Source of the DNA: an uncultured Bacteroidales bacterium
GTDB lineage: Bacteria; Bacteroidota; Bacteroidia; Bacteroidales; Muribaculaceae
Length of the DNA stretch: 64,000 nucleotides
Direction: 5' to 3'
Assembly (NCBI GenBank): GCA_900542185.1
Contig: UQMZ01000011.1
Span: 1-64,000 of the forward strand
The translations under genes were made by a program, and so were the position numbers. The notes under the pieces were generated by a model. The model was given only the letters and a program-made list of their open reading frames with translations, had not been told where the DNA came from and made no database searches. Position 1 is the first letter of the stretch; every line of letters begins with the position of its first letter. Positions 25,190 to 34,518 of the stretch are shown here, piece after piece.

Positions 25190-27405
25190 ATATAAGGAAT
25201 ATATGTCTGCTGGTCTATACGCTTGCCGCCCCTGCCTGCCTCGTCAGGGCGGACGTGCCGGCATACCTCAATGACAGGCTGGATATCGAGACAAGAGTAG
25301 AGGATGCTCTGGGACGGCTCACCGTCGAGGAAAAGATCGCGATGATTCATGCCCAGTCCAAGTTCACATCCCCGGGCGTTCCTCGTCTGGGCATTCCGGA
25401 CCTTACGGTCAACGACGGTCCGCAGGGTGTCAGGGATGAATTGTTATGGGACAGTTGGGAAAATGCCGGGCATACCAACGACTCATGCACTTCGTATCCG
25501 GCATTGACATCATTGGCGGCAACATGGAACCGCGGACTTGCCCGCCGGCAGGGACGCTCGTTGGGAGAAGAATTTCTTCAGCGTGGGAAGGACGTGGCCC
25601 TTGCCCCGGGCATCAATATCTCCCGCCACCCTCTCTGTGGCCGTAACTTCGAATATATGGGCGAAGACCCTTTCCTGGCCGGTGTCATGGCCGCTGAATT
25701 CGTGAAGGGGATTCAAACCAACGGTATCGCGGCATGTGTGAAGCACTTCGCGCTCAACAATCAGGAAACAGACCGTCACGAAGTAAACGTGATCGTAAGC
25801 GACCGGGCCCTTCACGAGATATATCTGGAAGGCTTCAGGCGTGCCATTGTCGACGGCGGGGCATGGACTGTAATGGGCGCCTATAACAAATACAGGGGAC
25901 AATTCTGCACCCACAATGAGTATCTTAACAAAATCCTGAAAACAGACTGGAATTTTGACGGAGTCTTCATATCCGACTGGGGTGGCACGGAAGATACGCG
26001 TGAAGCCATATTCAACGGGCTTGACCTGGAATTCGGCACCCATACCGACGGCTTGTCCTCCGGCATGAAAAACGCATACGACAACTATTATCTCGCGTCT
26101 CCATACCTGGAATTGATAAGGTCCGGGGCGGTAGGTACCACCGAACTTGATGATAAGGTTCGCCGCATCCTGCGCCTGATGTTTCGCACATCTATGAACC
26201 GCAACCGCGGATTCGGGTCCCGCAATTCGAAGGAACATTCTGCCGACGTACTCGCCGTGCAACAGGAGGGAATTGTACTGCTGAAAAACGACAATGACAT
26301 CCTGCCTGTCGACAGAAAAAAATATCACAGGATACTCGTAGTCGGTGAGAACGCGTACCAATCACATACCCGCTGGGGTGGATCCTCGGGCATTAAAGCG
26401 CGATATGAGGTCAAACCCATAGACGCCCTGCGCAGTAGAGCCGGCAATGATGTCGACATCATGTTCCAACAGGGTTATACAACTGTCATGCCCGAGAACA
26501 TTCAGCTTGAGGATTCGCTCAGGGCCGAGGCCGTCAGAGCTGCCCGGAATGCGGATCTTGTGATATACATCGGTGGTTACGACAAACGGTATGACACGGA
26601 AAGCCACGATCGGACGGATTCTAAAGCCCCATATCGTCAGGACCGTCTCATAGAAGAACTTCTTCAACAGCACAAGCCTGTCGTGGTCGTAACTTTTGGG
26701 GCAAGTACGTTCGACATGCCGTTTATCGACCGGATACCCGCCATGCTTCATGCCTGGTATGGAGGAAGCGAGTCGGGCACGGCTCTGGCACAGGTCCTTT
26801 TCGGCGAGATAAACCCTTCGGGCAAACTTCCTGTAACCTTTTATAAGCAGGCATCGGATTGCGGAGCATTGGCCTTGGGCGAATATCCCGGCGACGGTGA
26901 GAACGTTCGTTACAACGAGGACATTTTTGTAGGTTACCGGTATGTTGACCGATATGGAGTGAAACCTCAATTCCATTTCGGTCATGGGTTAAGCTACACA
27001 CGCTTCTCCTATGGCAAACCTGCCGTCGACAAAAAGGAGTTGACTAAGGGCGATACCATAAATATTTCCATCCCTGTTACTAATACCGGCTCACGCTACG
27101 GCAAGGAAACAGTGCAGCTGTACGTTCACGATGACAAGGCGTCGGTAATACGTCCGGTTAAGGAATTGAAAGGTTTCGACAAATTAAGTCTCGCTCCCGG
27201 AGAAACGAAACACGCCGTGTTCCGACTCACAGCAGATGATCTGAGTTTCTATGATGAATCTTCCGGGAGCTGGAAAGCGGAGCCGGGCACATTCCAGGTG
27301 CTGATAGGCGCTTCTTCAAACGATATCAGAAGAAATACACAGATTCGACTTAAGGCATCGTTCCTTAAAAAATATATACGCCAGGGCGGTGGATTTTCGA
27401 GGTAA
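25180..27405 (+). CDS. Periplasmic glycoside hydrolase family 3 (beta-glucosidase/xylosidase type)
   Basis: This 741-residue protein has a signal peptide and the full GH3 layout: an N-terminal barrel (about 35-330), the alpha/beta sandwich (about 355-590) and a fibronectin-III-like domain (about 640-725). The nucleophile Asp is in GVFISDWGG (Asp266). KHFALNNQETDRHEVN is the substrate-binding segment. A second ATG at 25186 also fits and would give an ATGA overlap with the gene before. GH3 enzymes release terminal beta-linked glucose, xylose or similar sugars. The last 14 or so residues are encoded by the inverted repeat that begins at 27353, so the natural C-terminus has been replaced. Confidence 0.92.
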   Translation: MAMNIRNICLLVYTLAAPACLVRADVPAYLNDRLDIETRVEDALGRLTVEEKIAMIHAQSKFTSPGVPRLGIPDLTVNDGPQGVRDELLWDSWENAGHTNDSCTSYPALTSLAATWNRGLARRQGRSLGEEFLQRGKDVALAPGINISRHPLCGRNFEYMGEDPFLAGVMAAEFVKGIQTNGIAACVKHFALNNQETDRHEVNVIVSDRALHEIYLEGFRRAIVDGGAWTVMGAYNKYRGQFCTHNEYLNKILKTDWNFDGVFISDWGGTEDTREAIFNGLDLEFGTHTDGLSSGMKNAYDNYYLASPYLELIRSGAVGTTELDDKVRRILRLMFRTSMNRNRGFGSRNSKEHSADVLAVQQEGIVLLKNDNDILPVDRKKYHRILVVGENAYQSHTRWGGSSGIKARYEVKPIDALRSRAGNDVDIMFQQGYTTVMPENIQLEDSLRAEAVRAARNADLVIYIGGYDKRYDTESHDRTDSKAPYRQDRLIEELLQQHKPVVVVTFGASTFDMPFIDRIPAMLHAWYGGSESGTALAQVLFGEINPSGKLPVTFYKQASDCGALALGEYPGDGENVRYNEDIFVGYRYVDRYGVKPQFHFGHGLSYTRFSYGKPAVDKKELTKGDTINISIPVTNTGSRYGKETVQLYVHDDKASVIRPVKELKGFDKLSLAPGETKHAVFRLTADDLSFYDESSGSWKAEPGTFQVLIGASSNDIRRNTQIRLKASFLKKYIRQGGGFSR

Positions 27406-27686
27406 TTTATTCGGTCTCAGAGGGAGCAGCCTCGCGGCTGTGACCGAGGAGAACGGATAAATTAACCGAAAAGACACCGGGCAAGGCACAAATTAATTTT
27501 GAATTGTTAAAAATTATCTATTAACAACTGGCATGTCCGAAAAAGATATTACCATAGACTCGCAGCTGCACCTCATCTTTAGCCTTTTGACTCAGTCACA
27601 TAGCCCGCTATGCTCCTGAGTCTGCAAGGCTATATCTGAGGCACATCTGCGACCCTGGCGTATATATTTTTTAAGGAACGATGCCT
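27353..27686. repeat. 334-bp structured element with 34-bp perfect inverted ends and two 93-nt hairpins
   Basis: The ends at 27353-27386 and 27653-27686 are perfect 34-bp inverted copies (AGGCATCGTT... to ...ACGCCAGGG). Immediately inside each is a long imperfect hairpin of 93 nt: 27387-27479 (arms CGGTG, TTTTCG and TAATTTAT pair with ATAAATTA, CGAAAA and CACCG) and 27560-27652 (arms TCGCAG, TAGCCTT, GACTCAG and CATAGC pair with their complements). An AT-rich spacer of 80 bases separates them. It contains no convincing gene, as a 28-codon ORF at 27533 is judged incidental. It may be two head-to-head REP-like units or a non-autonomous transposon. No clear target-site duplication was seen. Related short ends occur at 9036 and 21438. 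Confidence 0.75.
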
Positions 27687-27793
27687 AAGACGCACGGAAG
27701 GTATTGATACCAAATAAAGACACACAGGAAAAATACCATGTAAGGACGCACGCCTGGTTCAAATCGAGACCAACAATAACAATAATAATAAGT
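27406..27793 (+). other. Intergenic stretch: repeat element plus leader of second SusC
   Basis: Most of this 388-base gap is the structured element. The remaining 107 bases (27687-27793) are a leader ending in an AAT/ATA-rich run just before the start. It has no TAnnTTTG box that could be placed with confidence, and no gene. Confidence 0.6.
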
Positions 27794-30700
27794 ATGGACG
27801 AACTAACAAAACGAACGCCCCGTCGGGAATTGCGTTACGGCATCAAGGCTCTTATATTGAGTTTCGTGATGCTGATGATAGCGTTCCCGTCGTATGCGAG
27901 AAATGGCAACATCACCATCAATGTAAGCGGTGTGCCGATGCAGACAGTCTTGAAAAAAATCGAGCAGCAGACCGACTACAGGTTCTTCTACAGCAAGGAC
28001 GCCGTGAACGTCAACTCCAAGGTGAGCCTGAACGTCACGAACGAGCCGCTGACGACTGTGCTTGACAAACTTTTCGACAGCAGCGGCATCAGCTATCGCA
28101 TCAACAAGAAGCAGATAGTACTGACCAAAGGAGGCAAAGCCGAGCCGAAAGCGGGGAGCGCCATCGAAGCGAAGAACAAGAAGAAAGGCGAGACGGTGCA
28201 TGTGACCGGATATGTGCGTGATGAGGCCGGAGAGCCGCTGATCGGAGTTACGGTAATGGACAAGGGCACCATGAAAGGAGCCGCCACAGATGTTGACGGC
28301 AAGTATGAGATTGACGTTCCGGTCGGATCGAGCCTGAAATATTCGTACGTAGGCTATGATCCGGTTTCAAAAAAGGTGAACGGAGCCGGGGAGCTGGACG
28401 TAACCATGAGCGAAGGCGCCAATGTCCTTAACGAAGTGGTGGTGATCGGCTACGGCACGATGGACAAGAAGGAACTTACCTCGGCCATAAGCCATGTCGG
28501 CGAGAAGGACTTCCTGTCCGTAAGTACCCTTGATCCCAAGATGCTGATACAAGGCAAAGTGCCGGGTGTGTCCATAACCAATACCGGCGCGGGAGACCCG
28601 AATAACCAGGCCAGTATCCAGATTCGCGGCGTCTCCTCGCGTTCCGCAGGTCTGGGGCCGTTGATTGTCATCGACGGAGTGCCGGGCGGAGACCTTACGA
28701 ACGTCAGTCCCAGCGACATCGCTTCGTTTGACATTCTGAAGGACGGTGCCGCATCGGCCATATATGGAACGCGGGGATCGAACGGAGTCGTCGTGGTTAC
28801 GACCAAGAAGGGCGCGCGCGACGGAAAGACACACACATCATATTCCTGTACGCTGTCATGGGATGTAATGAAAAAGGAGCTGGACATGATGAGCGCGCAG
28901 GATTTTCGCGAGGTCCGTCTCGGCTGGGGAGACCCTGGAGTTGACATCGGCGGAAATGTCGACTGGCTTGACGCCGTGTCGCGCACCGGATTCACGATGA
29001 AACATACGCTCTCGGTAAGCGGCGGAAATGAAAGGAGCAACTATCGGGTGAGTGCCGACTATCGCGATGCGAACGGAATTGACCTGCGGTCGGGCAGGCG
29101 CGAGTATGGTGCGCGCGCGTCGGTGCATCATTCCACCAAGGGCGATCTGTTCACGATAGACCTCAATGTGGCGCCGCGCGTCATATCGCGTGACAATGCC
29201 GACTGGGGAGTGTTCAAGGATGCCATTGAGGCCAATCCGACCACCCCTCTGATGGATCCCAACAATCCCTCGCAATATTATAATTTCTTCGGGCAGATTG
29301 CCGGCAGCAACCCTGTGGAGAGACAGAAGCTGGAGAAAAGCCATGGCGACGACAGACTGCTGGACATGGACGGATCGCTGAAACTCAACCTGCTTCCGTT
29401 GTTTTACAGGAACGAGACGACCGGACAGAATCTTTCTACCCAGATTATGTTTGCGAGTCATCATTACAGCAACGACAACACTTCGTTCGTACCGTCGACC
29501 AGCACGGCATGTCTGAACAGCGGACACGAGGGCGTCGCTTCCCGCTCATACAGTAAAAATCATCAGTACATTCTGGAATGGCTTACAAATTACAGCGCAT
29601 GTTTCGCTGACAAGCACAATCTGAAGGCCATGGTCGGATATTCCTATCAGTATTCCCAGTCTTCGGGCTTCAATGCGGAGAACCGTGATTTTCCCAACGA
29701 CGGTCTCGGTGCTGACAATCTCGGATCCGGACTATGGGCCAAGGAAGAAGGCGAGGTGCTGATGGGCAGCTATAAGAACGATTCGAAACTTATCTCCTTC
29801 TTCGGCCGACTGAGCTATGATTACGACGGCAAATATCTTGTCACCGCGTCCCTGCGTCATGAAGGATCGTCAAAATTCGGCAAGAATCATAAATGGGGTA
29901 ATTTCCCTGCCGTTTCCGTAGGATGGCGCATATCGCAGGAAGAATTCATGAAGGACATCACATGGATTAACGACCTGAAGATAAGGGCCGACTATGGAGT
30001 CACCGGCAATCAGGATTTCGGCAGCTATCTGTCCATAAACACCATGAGCGGATTCGGATACTATTACTATAACGGAAAATATATACAGGTGTGGGGACCG
30101 GGCAAGAACGTGAACCCCGACCTGCATTGGGAAAAGGGAAAGAACTGGAACGTCGGTCTTGATTTCTCATTGCTCGACAATCGCATCTATGGCTCGCTGA
30201 ACTATTTCAACCGCAGGCAGCAGGATCTGCTTGGTAATTACACGGTTTCGGTGCCGCCGAACATCCATGGCGAGACATTCGTGAATGTGGGAACGATGAA
30301 AAACACGGGATTTGAATTCGACCTTAACTTCAATGCCGTGGAGACCAGGGATTTTTCATACAATTTCAGTGTGATCGGAAGCACGATGAGCAATAAGTTC
30401 GTGAAATTCAGTAATTCGGAATATGTGGGACAGGATTATTACAGCGTCTGCGAGACAGTGAATCCGTATCCCTACTATTTCCTGCAGCGCATCGAGAAGG
30501 GCAAGCCCATAGGCAATTTCTACATGTGGAAATATGCCGGCGTCGACCGCAACGGAGACTGGGTGGTATATGACAAGAACGGAGAAATGATCAGTGCGTC
30601 GATGGCTACTGAAGAAGACCGTCGTGTGGTCGGAAACGGAATGCCGAAATTCACCATGTCGACGACACATAACTTCCGTTACCGCAATTTCGATTTATCG

Positions 30701-31102
30701 CTGTTCTTCCGGGGGGCTTTCGGTTTCCAGATCTTCAACATTCATGATTTTTATTACGGCACCCGCAATTTCAACGGCAATATGTTGAAAAAGGCGTATG
30801 GCAAGAATTTCGACGTGTCTCCGTATTCCGCTCCTGTAGTGAGTGACTATTTCCTTGAAAACGGCGACTATTTCAAGCTTGACATGATAACGCTGGGATA
30901 TACGCTGCGCCTTCCCCAATGCCGTTTCATAGACAAGGTGAGAGTCTACGGCACTGTCAATAATGTGTTCACGCTCACAAAATTCACCGGCGTCGATCCA
31001 TCTACCTATCAAGTCAACGGCCTGCAGCCCGGAGCGCAGGGCGACCGGAGTTATTACCCCTCGACGCGTCAGTTCATCGTGGGCCTTCAGGTTGATTTCT
31101 AA
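27794..31102 (+). CDS. SusC-like TonB-dependent receptor with STN domain (locus B)
   Basis: This 1102-residue outer-membrane importer starts at MDELTKRTPRRELRYG, because the 30 residues upstream in frame do not resemble a signal sequence. A signal segment follows (IKALILSFVMLMIAFPSYA). The STN domain (about 40-105) carries VPMQTVLKKIEQQTDYRFFYS. After it come the carboxypeptidase-D-like domain, the plug from LNEVVVIGYGTMDKKEL and the barrel ending in VGLQVDF. A FecR partner is again expected, but none is adjacent except the one of locus A. It opens locus B, 19 bases before its SusD, and transports the glycan handled by the GH27-like and GH97 enzymes. Confidence 0.95.
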   Translation: MDELTKRTPRRELRYGIKALILSFVMLMIAFPSYARNGNITINVSGVPMQTVLKKIEQQTDYRFFYSKDAVNVNSKVSLNVTNEPLTTVLDKLFDSSGISYRINKKQIVLTKGGKAEPKAGSAIEAKNKKKGETVHVTGYVRDEAGEPLIGVTVMDKGTMKGAATDVDGKYEIDVPVGSSLKYSYVGYDPVSKKVNGAGELDVTMSEGANVLNEVVVIGYGTMDKKELTSAISHVGEKDFLSVSTLDPKMLIQGKVPGVSITNTGAGDPNNQASIQIRGVSSRSAGLGPLIVIDGVPGGDLTNVSPSDIASFDILKDGAASAIYGTRGSNGVVVVTTKKGARDGKTHTSYSCTLSWDVMKKELDMMSAQDFREVRLGWGDPGVDIGGNVDWLDAVSRTGFTMKHTLSVSGGNERSNYRVSADYRDANGIDLRSGRREYGARASVHHSTKGDLFTIDLNVAPRVISRDNADWGVFKDAIEANPTTPLMDPNNPSQYYNFFGQIAGSNPVERQKLEKSHGDDRLLDMDGSLKLNLLPLFYRNETTGQNLSTQIMFASHHYSNDNTSFVPSTSTACLNSGHEGVASRSYSKNHQYILEWLTNYSACFADKHNLKAMVGYSYQYSQSSGFNAENRDFPNDGLGADNLGSGLWAKEEGEVLMGSYKNDSKLISFFGRLSYDYDGKYLVTASLRHEGSSKFGKNHKWGNFPAVSVGWRISQEEFMKDITWINDLKIRADYGVTGNQDFGSYLSINTMSGFGYYYYNGKYIQVWGPGKNVNPDLHWEKGKNWNVGLDFSLLDNRIYGSLNYFNRRQQDLLGNYTVSVPPNIHGETFVNVGTMKNTGFEFDLNFNAVETRDFSYNFSVIGSTMSNKFVKFSNSEYVGQDYYSVCETVNPYPYYFLQRIEKGKPIGNFYMWKYAGVDRNGDWVVYDKNGEMISASMATEEDRRVVGNGMPKFTMSTTHNFRYRNFDLSLFFRGAFGFQIFNIHDFYYGTRNFNGNMLKKAYGKNFDVSPYSAPVVSDYFLENGDYFKLDMITLGYTLRLPQCRFIDKVRVYGTVNNVFTLTKFTGVDPSTYQVNGLQPGAQGDRSYYPSTRQFIVGLQVDF

Positions 31103-31121
31103 CAGCAAAAACAACTAAGAC

Positions 31122-32849
31122 ATGAAATTTCTGAAACATATAGCGATAGCCACTGCGTCCGTGCTGGTCATGGGAGGTTGCACCAACCTCGACGAGACTC
31201 TCTACGACCAGGTGGGTTCGGAAAACTATTATAATACCAAGATGGATGTGATCCGGGCCGTGTTCCGACCCTTCGAGCATGCCTACTGGAGTATATGCAA
31301 CCGCCATATACTGAACGAGCTTCCCGCGGATCAGCTCATCACGCCCACACGCGACGGCTGGTTTTATGACGGAGGATGCTGGGAACGCCTGCATTATCAT
31401 ACATGGACCGTAGACGACTTCGTCGAGGCCAGGGATGAATGGAACGGCTGTTTCCAGGGAGTCATGCAGTGTAATCTGGTAATCGAGGATTTAAGCCGGT
31501 TCACACCCGAGCAATTCGGTTTCAGCGAGGCTGAGTTCCACAATCTGAAGGCACAATGCCGCATACTCCGTGCGTGGTTCTACATAAGGCTGCTTGACGA
31601 GTTCCGCAATGTGCCGCTGGTCACTACCTACAGCGACCGCCCCAATAATCCCCAGGCGGCTCCCGAAGATGTATTCAAGTTCATAGAGAGTGAGCTTAAG
31701 GATAATCTCGGACTGCTTATAAAGAAAAACGGTCTGGGCACCAACTCCCAGATACAGGGACAATGGACACAGGCCGCGGCCGCGTCTCTGCTGGTGCGTC
31801 TGTATCTGAATGCCGAAGTATATACGGGGCAGGCCCGATATGAGGATTGCGCCAAGGTAGCCCAGGATATCCTCGACAACAAGTATGGCGACTATGCCGT
31901 GGCCGACCGTTGGGACGCAGCCTTCGATTATGACAACGACAATTGCGACGAAGTGATCTTCGGATTCCCGGGCGCGAAAGGATATTCGCACTGGCACTAC
32001 GATTACAACACCTACGCCTGGACTGTTCCCCCCAATGCTGCGTGGTTCCTGGACGACAACAAGTCCGGCATCCATCATAACTGCAAGTATGCCGCTTCGC
32101 CAAGCTATGACCTGGACGGCAATCTGTATGATTACGAACTCGGAATGCCCGTACAGAACTTCAGGAAATATCCCGGCGACGAGCGTATGAAGTTCTATAC
32201 CAACATCGGTGACAGCCGTCGCGAGGGTATGTTCCTCTACGGGTATCTTGAATATAAGGACAATTCCGGGAACATAACGCGTCTGCGTGCTCCCGAGCTT
32301 CCATACGACCTGTATATCCGCGATGCCGTGGGCAAGTTCCAGGGCCTTGATCCCGACAAATGGCCCGGCGACAAGACCAGTACGTTGCGTAGCGGCGACC
32401 ATAATTCGGGATGGCATTTCGTGAAATATCCCTTGTTGAGCGATGGCGATCCGAATCAGGTGGAGAGCGATTATACGGAGATCCGCCTTCCGGAGATCAT
32501 CTATTCGCTGGCCGAATGCAAGATGCGTGCGGGCGACAAGACAGGAGCAGCGCGGCTGCTGAATACCGTAAGACGTCGTAATTATCCGGCCGAGAACCTC
32601 GATAACGTGCTGTACGCTCCCGAAGGAAAGGTGAAGTTCGACGAGAACGAGATGCTGGCCGAATGGGGCAGGGAATTTTTTGCCGAAAGCCGGCGAAGGA
32701 TAGACCTGGTGCGTTTCGGAAAATTCAATACCGGACGCTGGTGGGACAAGACCCCGGATGCCGACAGCCATACTGCGATATTCCCCATAGTCCGCTCCAT
32801 TCTCAACTCCAACTCCCTGCTGGAGCAGAATCCGGGATACGGCAGATAA
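31122..32849 (+). CDS. SusD-like glycan-binding lipoprotein (locus B)
   Basis: This 575-residue surface lipoprotein has a lipobox Cys near residue 20 (VMGGCTNLD). SusD features include the CRILRAWFYIRLLDEFRNVPLVT segment, the EIRLPEIIYSLAECKMRAGD motif near residue 455 and the terminal pattern LLEQNPGYGR. It is longer than the locus A SusD because of insertions in the ligand-binding half, which suggests another glycan. It lies between SusC and the SusE/F-like gene in the standard order of such loci. Confidence 0.93.
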   Translation: MKFLKHIAIATASVLVMGGCTNLDETLYDQVGSENYYNTKMDVIRAVFRPFEHAYWSICNRHILNELPADQLITPTRDGWFYDGGCWERLHYHTWTVDDFVEARDEWNGCFQGVMQCNLVIEDLSRFTPEQFGFSEAEFHNLKAQCRILRAWFYIRLLDEFRNVPLVTTYSDRPNNPQAAPEDVFKFIESELKDNLGLLIKKNGLGTNSQIQGQWTQAAAASLLVRLYLNAEVYTGQARYEDCAKVAQDILDNKYGDYAVADRWDAAFDYDNDNCDEVIFGFPGAKGYSHWHYDYNTYAWTVPPNAAWFLDDNKSGIHHNCKYAASPSYDLDGNLYDYELGMPVQNFRKYPGDERMKFYTNIGDSRREGMFLYGYLEYKDNSGNITRLRAPELPYDLYIRDAVGKFQGLDPDKWPGDKTSTLRSGDHNSGWHFVKYPLLSDGDPNQVESDYTEIRLPEIIYSLAECKMRAGDKTGAARLLNTVRRRNYPAENLDNVLYAPEGKVKFDENEMLAEWGREFFAESRRRIDLVRFGKFNTGRWWDKTPDADSHTAIFPIVRSILNSNSLLEQNPGYGR

Positions 32850-32924
32850 TCGTGCTGAACGGGCATCCCGGCATGACGGGAAGAAGCCTGAAACAACTTC
32901 TCACTAATTAATCGACAAAGACTT

Positions 32925-34439
32925 ATGAAGTTAAAGAATATATTCAGTTTACTGTCCGTCCTCCTGCTCCTGACGCTCGGGGGCTGCGAGGGGGCAAAAG
33001 ATCTGGTGATAATAGAAGAAGACCTGCCCATAAAGACATCGGTGCTTTATATGGTGGGGGATGCCACACCCAAGGGCTGGGACATAAATTCCCCGACACC
33101 CCTTGTGGCATCGGAGGAGGACCCTCTTGTGTTTACGTGGGAGGGCAACATGAATGTCGGAGAAATGAAACTCTGCATCACTACGGGCAGTTGGAACGAT
33201 CCGTTCATTCGTCCTCTGACGGGAGGAACGGAAATAGGCAAAGAGCCGATCAACGACGCGCCGTTCAAGATGACCGCCGGGGATCCGGACGACAAATGGA
33301 ACATAGTGGAAGCCGGTGTGTACAGACTTGAGTTCGACATGCGTCACCGCACCATGAGCACAGAGTATCTGCGTGAACCCGACGGACCCGAAATCACGCC
33401 TATCGAGACTGAAAACCTGTATCTCATCGGAGACGCGACACCTTCATGGTGGAACATAGACACGCCTACGCCTTGCGAAAGGATCTCGGACTTCATATTC
33501 GTATATGAGGGCGGACTGAACGAAGGGGCGCTGCAGGCACTGCTTACACCCGGCGACTGGGCTCCGGCTTTCATACTTCCGATCGAAGCCGACAGCAAGA
33601 TCGGCAAGTCGGGGAAAGACAAGGAAACCTTCAATTATTCCATCAACCACAACAACATGTGGAAGGTAGAGGATGCCGGACGTTACCGTCTGACCTTTGA
33701 CCTCGAGCACTGGACCATATCTGCCGAATATCTGGGAGCATACGCTCCGGAGAAGCTTTATATCGTGGGTTCGGCCACAGCGGGAGGCTGGAGTCTCGAC
33801 AATGCCACGGAGCTGACTCCGGTAGATGGAATCGAAGGAGAGTATACCTGGACCGGATATCTTTCCAAGGGAACGTTCAAGGCCACGACGGTCAAGGACT
33901 TCGGAGCGCCGTTCTACAGGCCCTCGTCGTCGGATTGCCAGATTTCCGAAAACGGCATAACCGCGACCGATGTAGTACTGACATCCGAGCCGGACGACCA
34001 GTGGAATGTGGTCACTGCCGGCAACTACAAGATAGACATCAACACAAAGAAGATGACAATCTCGGCGGAATATCTGGGAGATCCCGGAAAGAGACCCATT
34101 GAAACGTCAACGCTGTATATCCTGGGTGACGCCACTCCCAACAGCTGGGACATCGGTGCTCCGACGCCGCTTGTGATGAAATCGGAACATGTATTCGTAT
34201 ATGAGGGGAAACTCTTCAAGGGTGCCCTTCAGGCCACGGCGATGGCCGGAGACTGGAACGTTCCGTTCATTCTGCCTGTGGCTAATGGCTGCAAGATAAG
34301 CAAGACAGGTGTGGAAAGCGACGAGTTCGATTATCTCGTGGACCATACGAATATGTGGCAGGTGGAAGATCCGGGCAATTACCGTCTGACCTTCGACCTC
34401 GAGAACTGGACCATAAGCGCCGAATATCTCGGCGAATGA
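32925..34439 (+). CDS. SusE/SusF-like lipoprotein with four tandem binding domains
   Basis: This 504-residue lipoprotein has its lipobox Cys near residue 21 (LGGCEGA). Four beta-sandwich repeats of about 110-115 residues follow (roughly 40-150, 160-272, 275-385 and 392-504). Each opens with a LY(M/L/I)(V/L)G(D/S)ATP-like strand and closes with a G.Y(R/K)L.FD...WTISAEYLG strand. The closing strand is nearly identical in repeats 2 and 4. SusE and SusF carry such domains for starch and glycan binding on the cell surface. The order SusC-SusD-SusE/F fits. Repeat 1 has diverged most at its binding face. Confidence 0.85.
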   Translation: MKLKNIFSLLSVLLLLTLGGCEGAKDLVIIEEDLPIKTSVLYMVGDATPKGWDINSPTPLVASEEDPLVFTWEGNMNVGEMKLCITTGSWNDPFIRPLTGGTEIGKEPINDAPFKMTAGDPDDKWNIVEAGVYRLEFDMRHRTMSTEYLREPDGPEITPIETENLYLIGDATPSWWNIDTPTPCERISDFIFVYEGGLNEGALQALLTPGDWAPAFILPIEADSKIGKSGKDKETFNYSINHNNMWKVEDAGRYRLTFDLEHWTISAEYLGAYAPEKLYIVGSATAGGWSLDNATELTPVDGIEGEYTWTGYLSKGTFKATTVKDFGAPFYRPSSSDCQISENGITATDVVLTSEPDDQWNVVTAGNYKIDINTKKMTISAEYLGDPGKRPIETSTLYILGDATPNSWDIGAPTPLVMKSEHVFVYEGKLFKGALQATAMAGDWNVPFILPVANGCKISKTGVESDEFDYLVDHTNMWQVEDPGNYRLTFDLENWTISAEYLGE

Positions 34440-34443
34440 TACG

Positions 34444-34475
34444 TAAGTGAATGCGACTTTGTTCGCATTCACTTA
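34444..34475 (+). terminator. 13-bp hairpin between the SusE/F-like gene and the GH27-like gene
   Basis: A perfect 13-bp stem (34444-34456 with 34463-34475) with a 6-base loop is followed after 12 bases by CTTTTTG. It sits just after the SusE/F stop and could reduce transcription of the downstream enzymes or stabilise the upstream message. Confidence 0.55.
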
Positions 34476-34518
34476 AACATCAGTCTTTTTGAAAAATCAA
34501 CTCAGAAAACAAATTGAA

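Noticed and set aside
27533..27619. 28-codon ORF starting MSEKDITIDSQ inside the structured element
   Set aside because: It spans one arm of the second hairpin, so its codons are constrained by base pairing, and no promoter precedes it.
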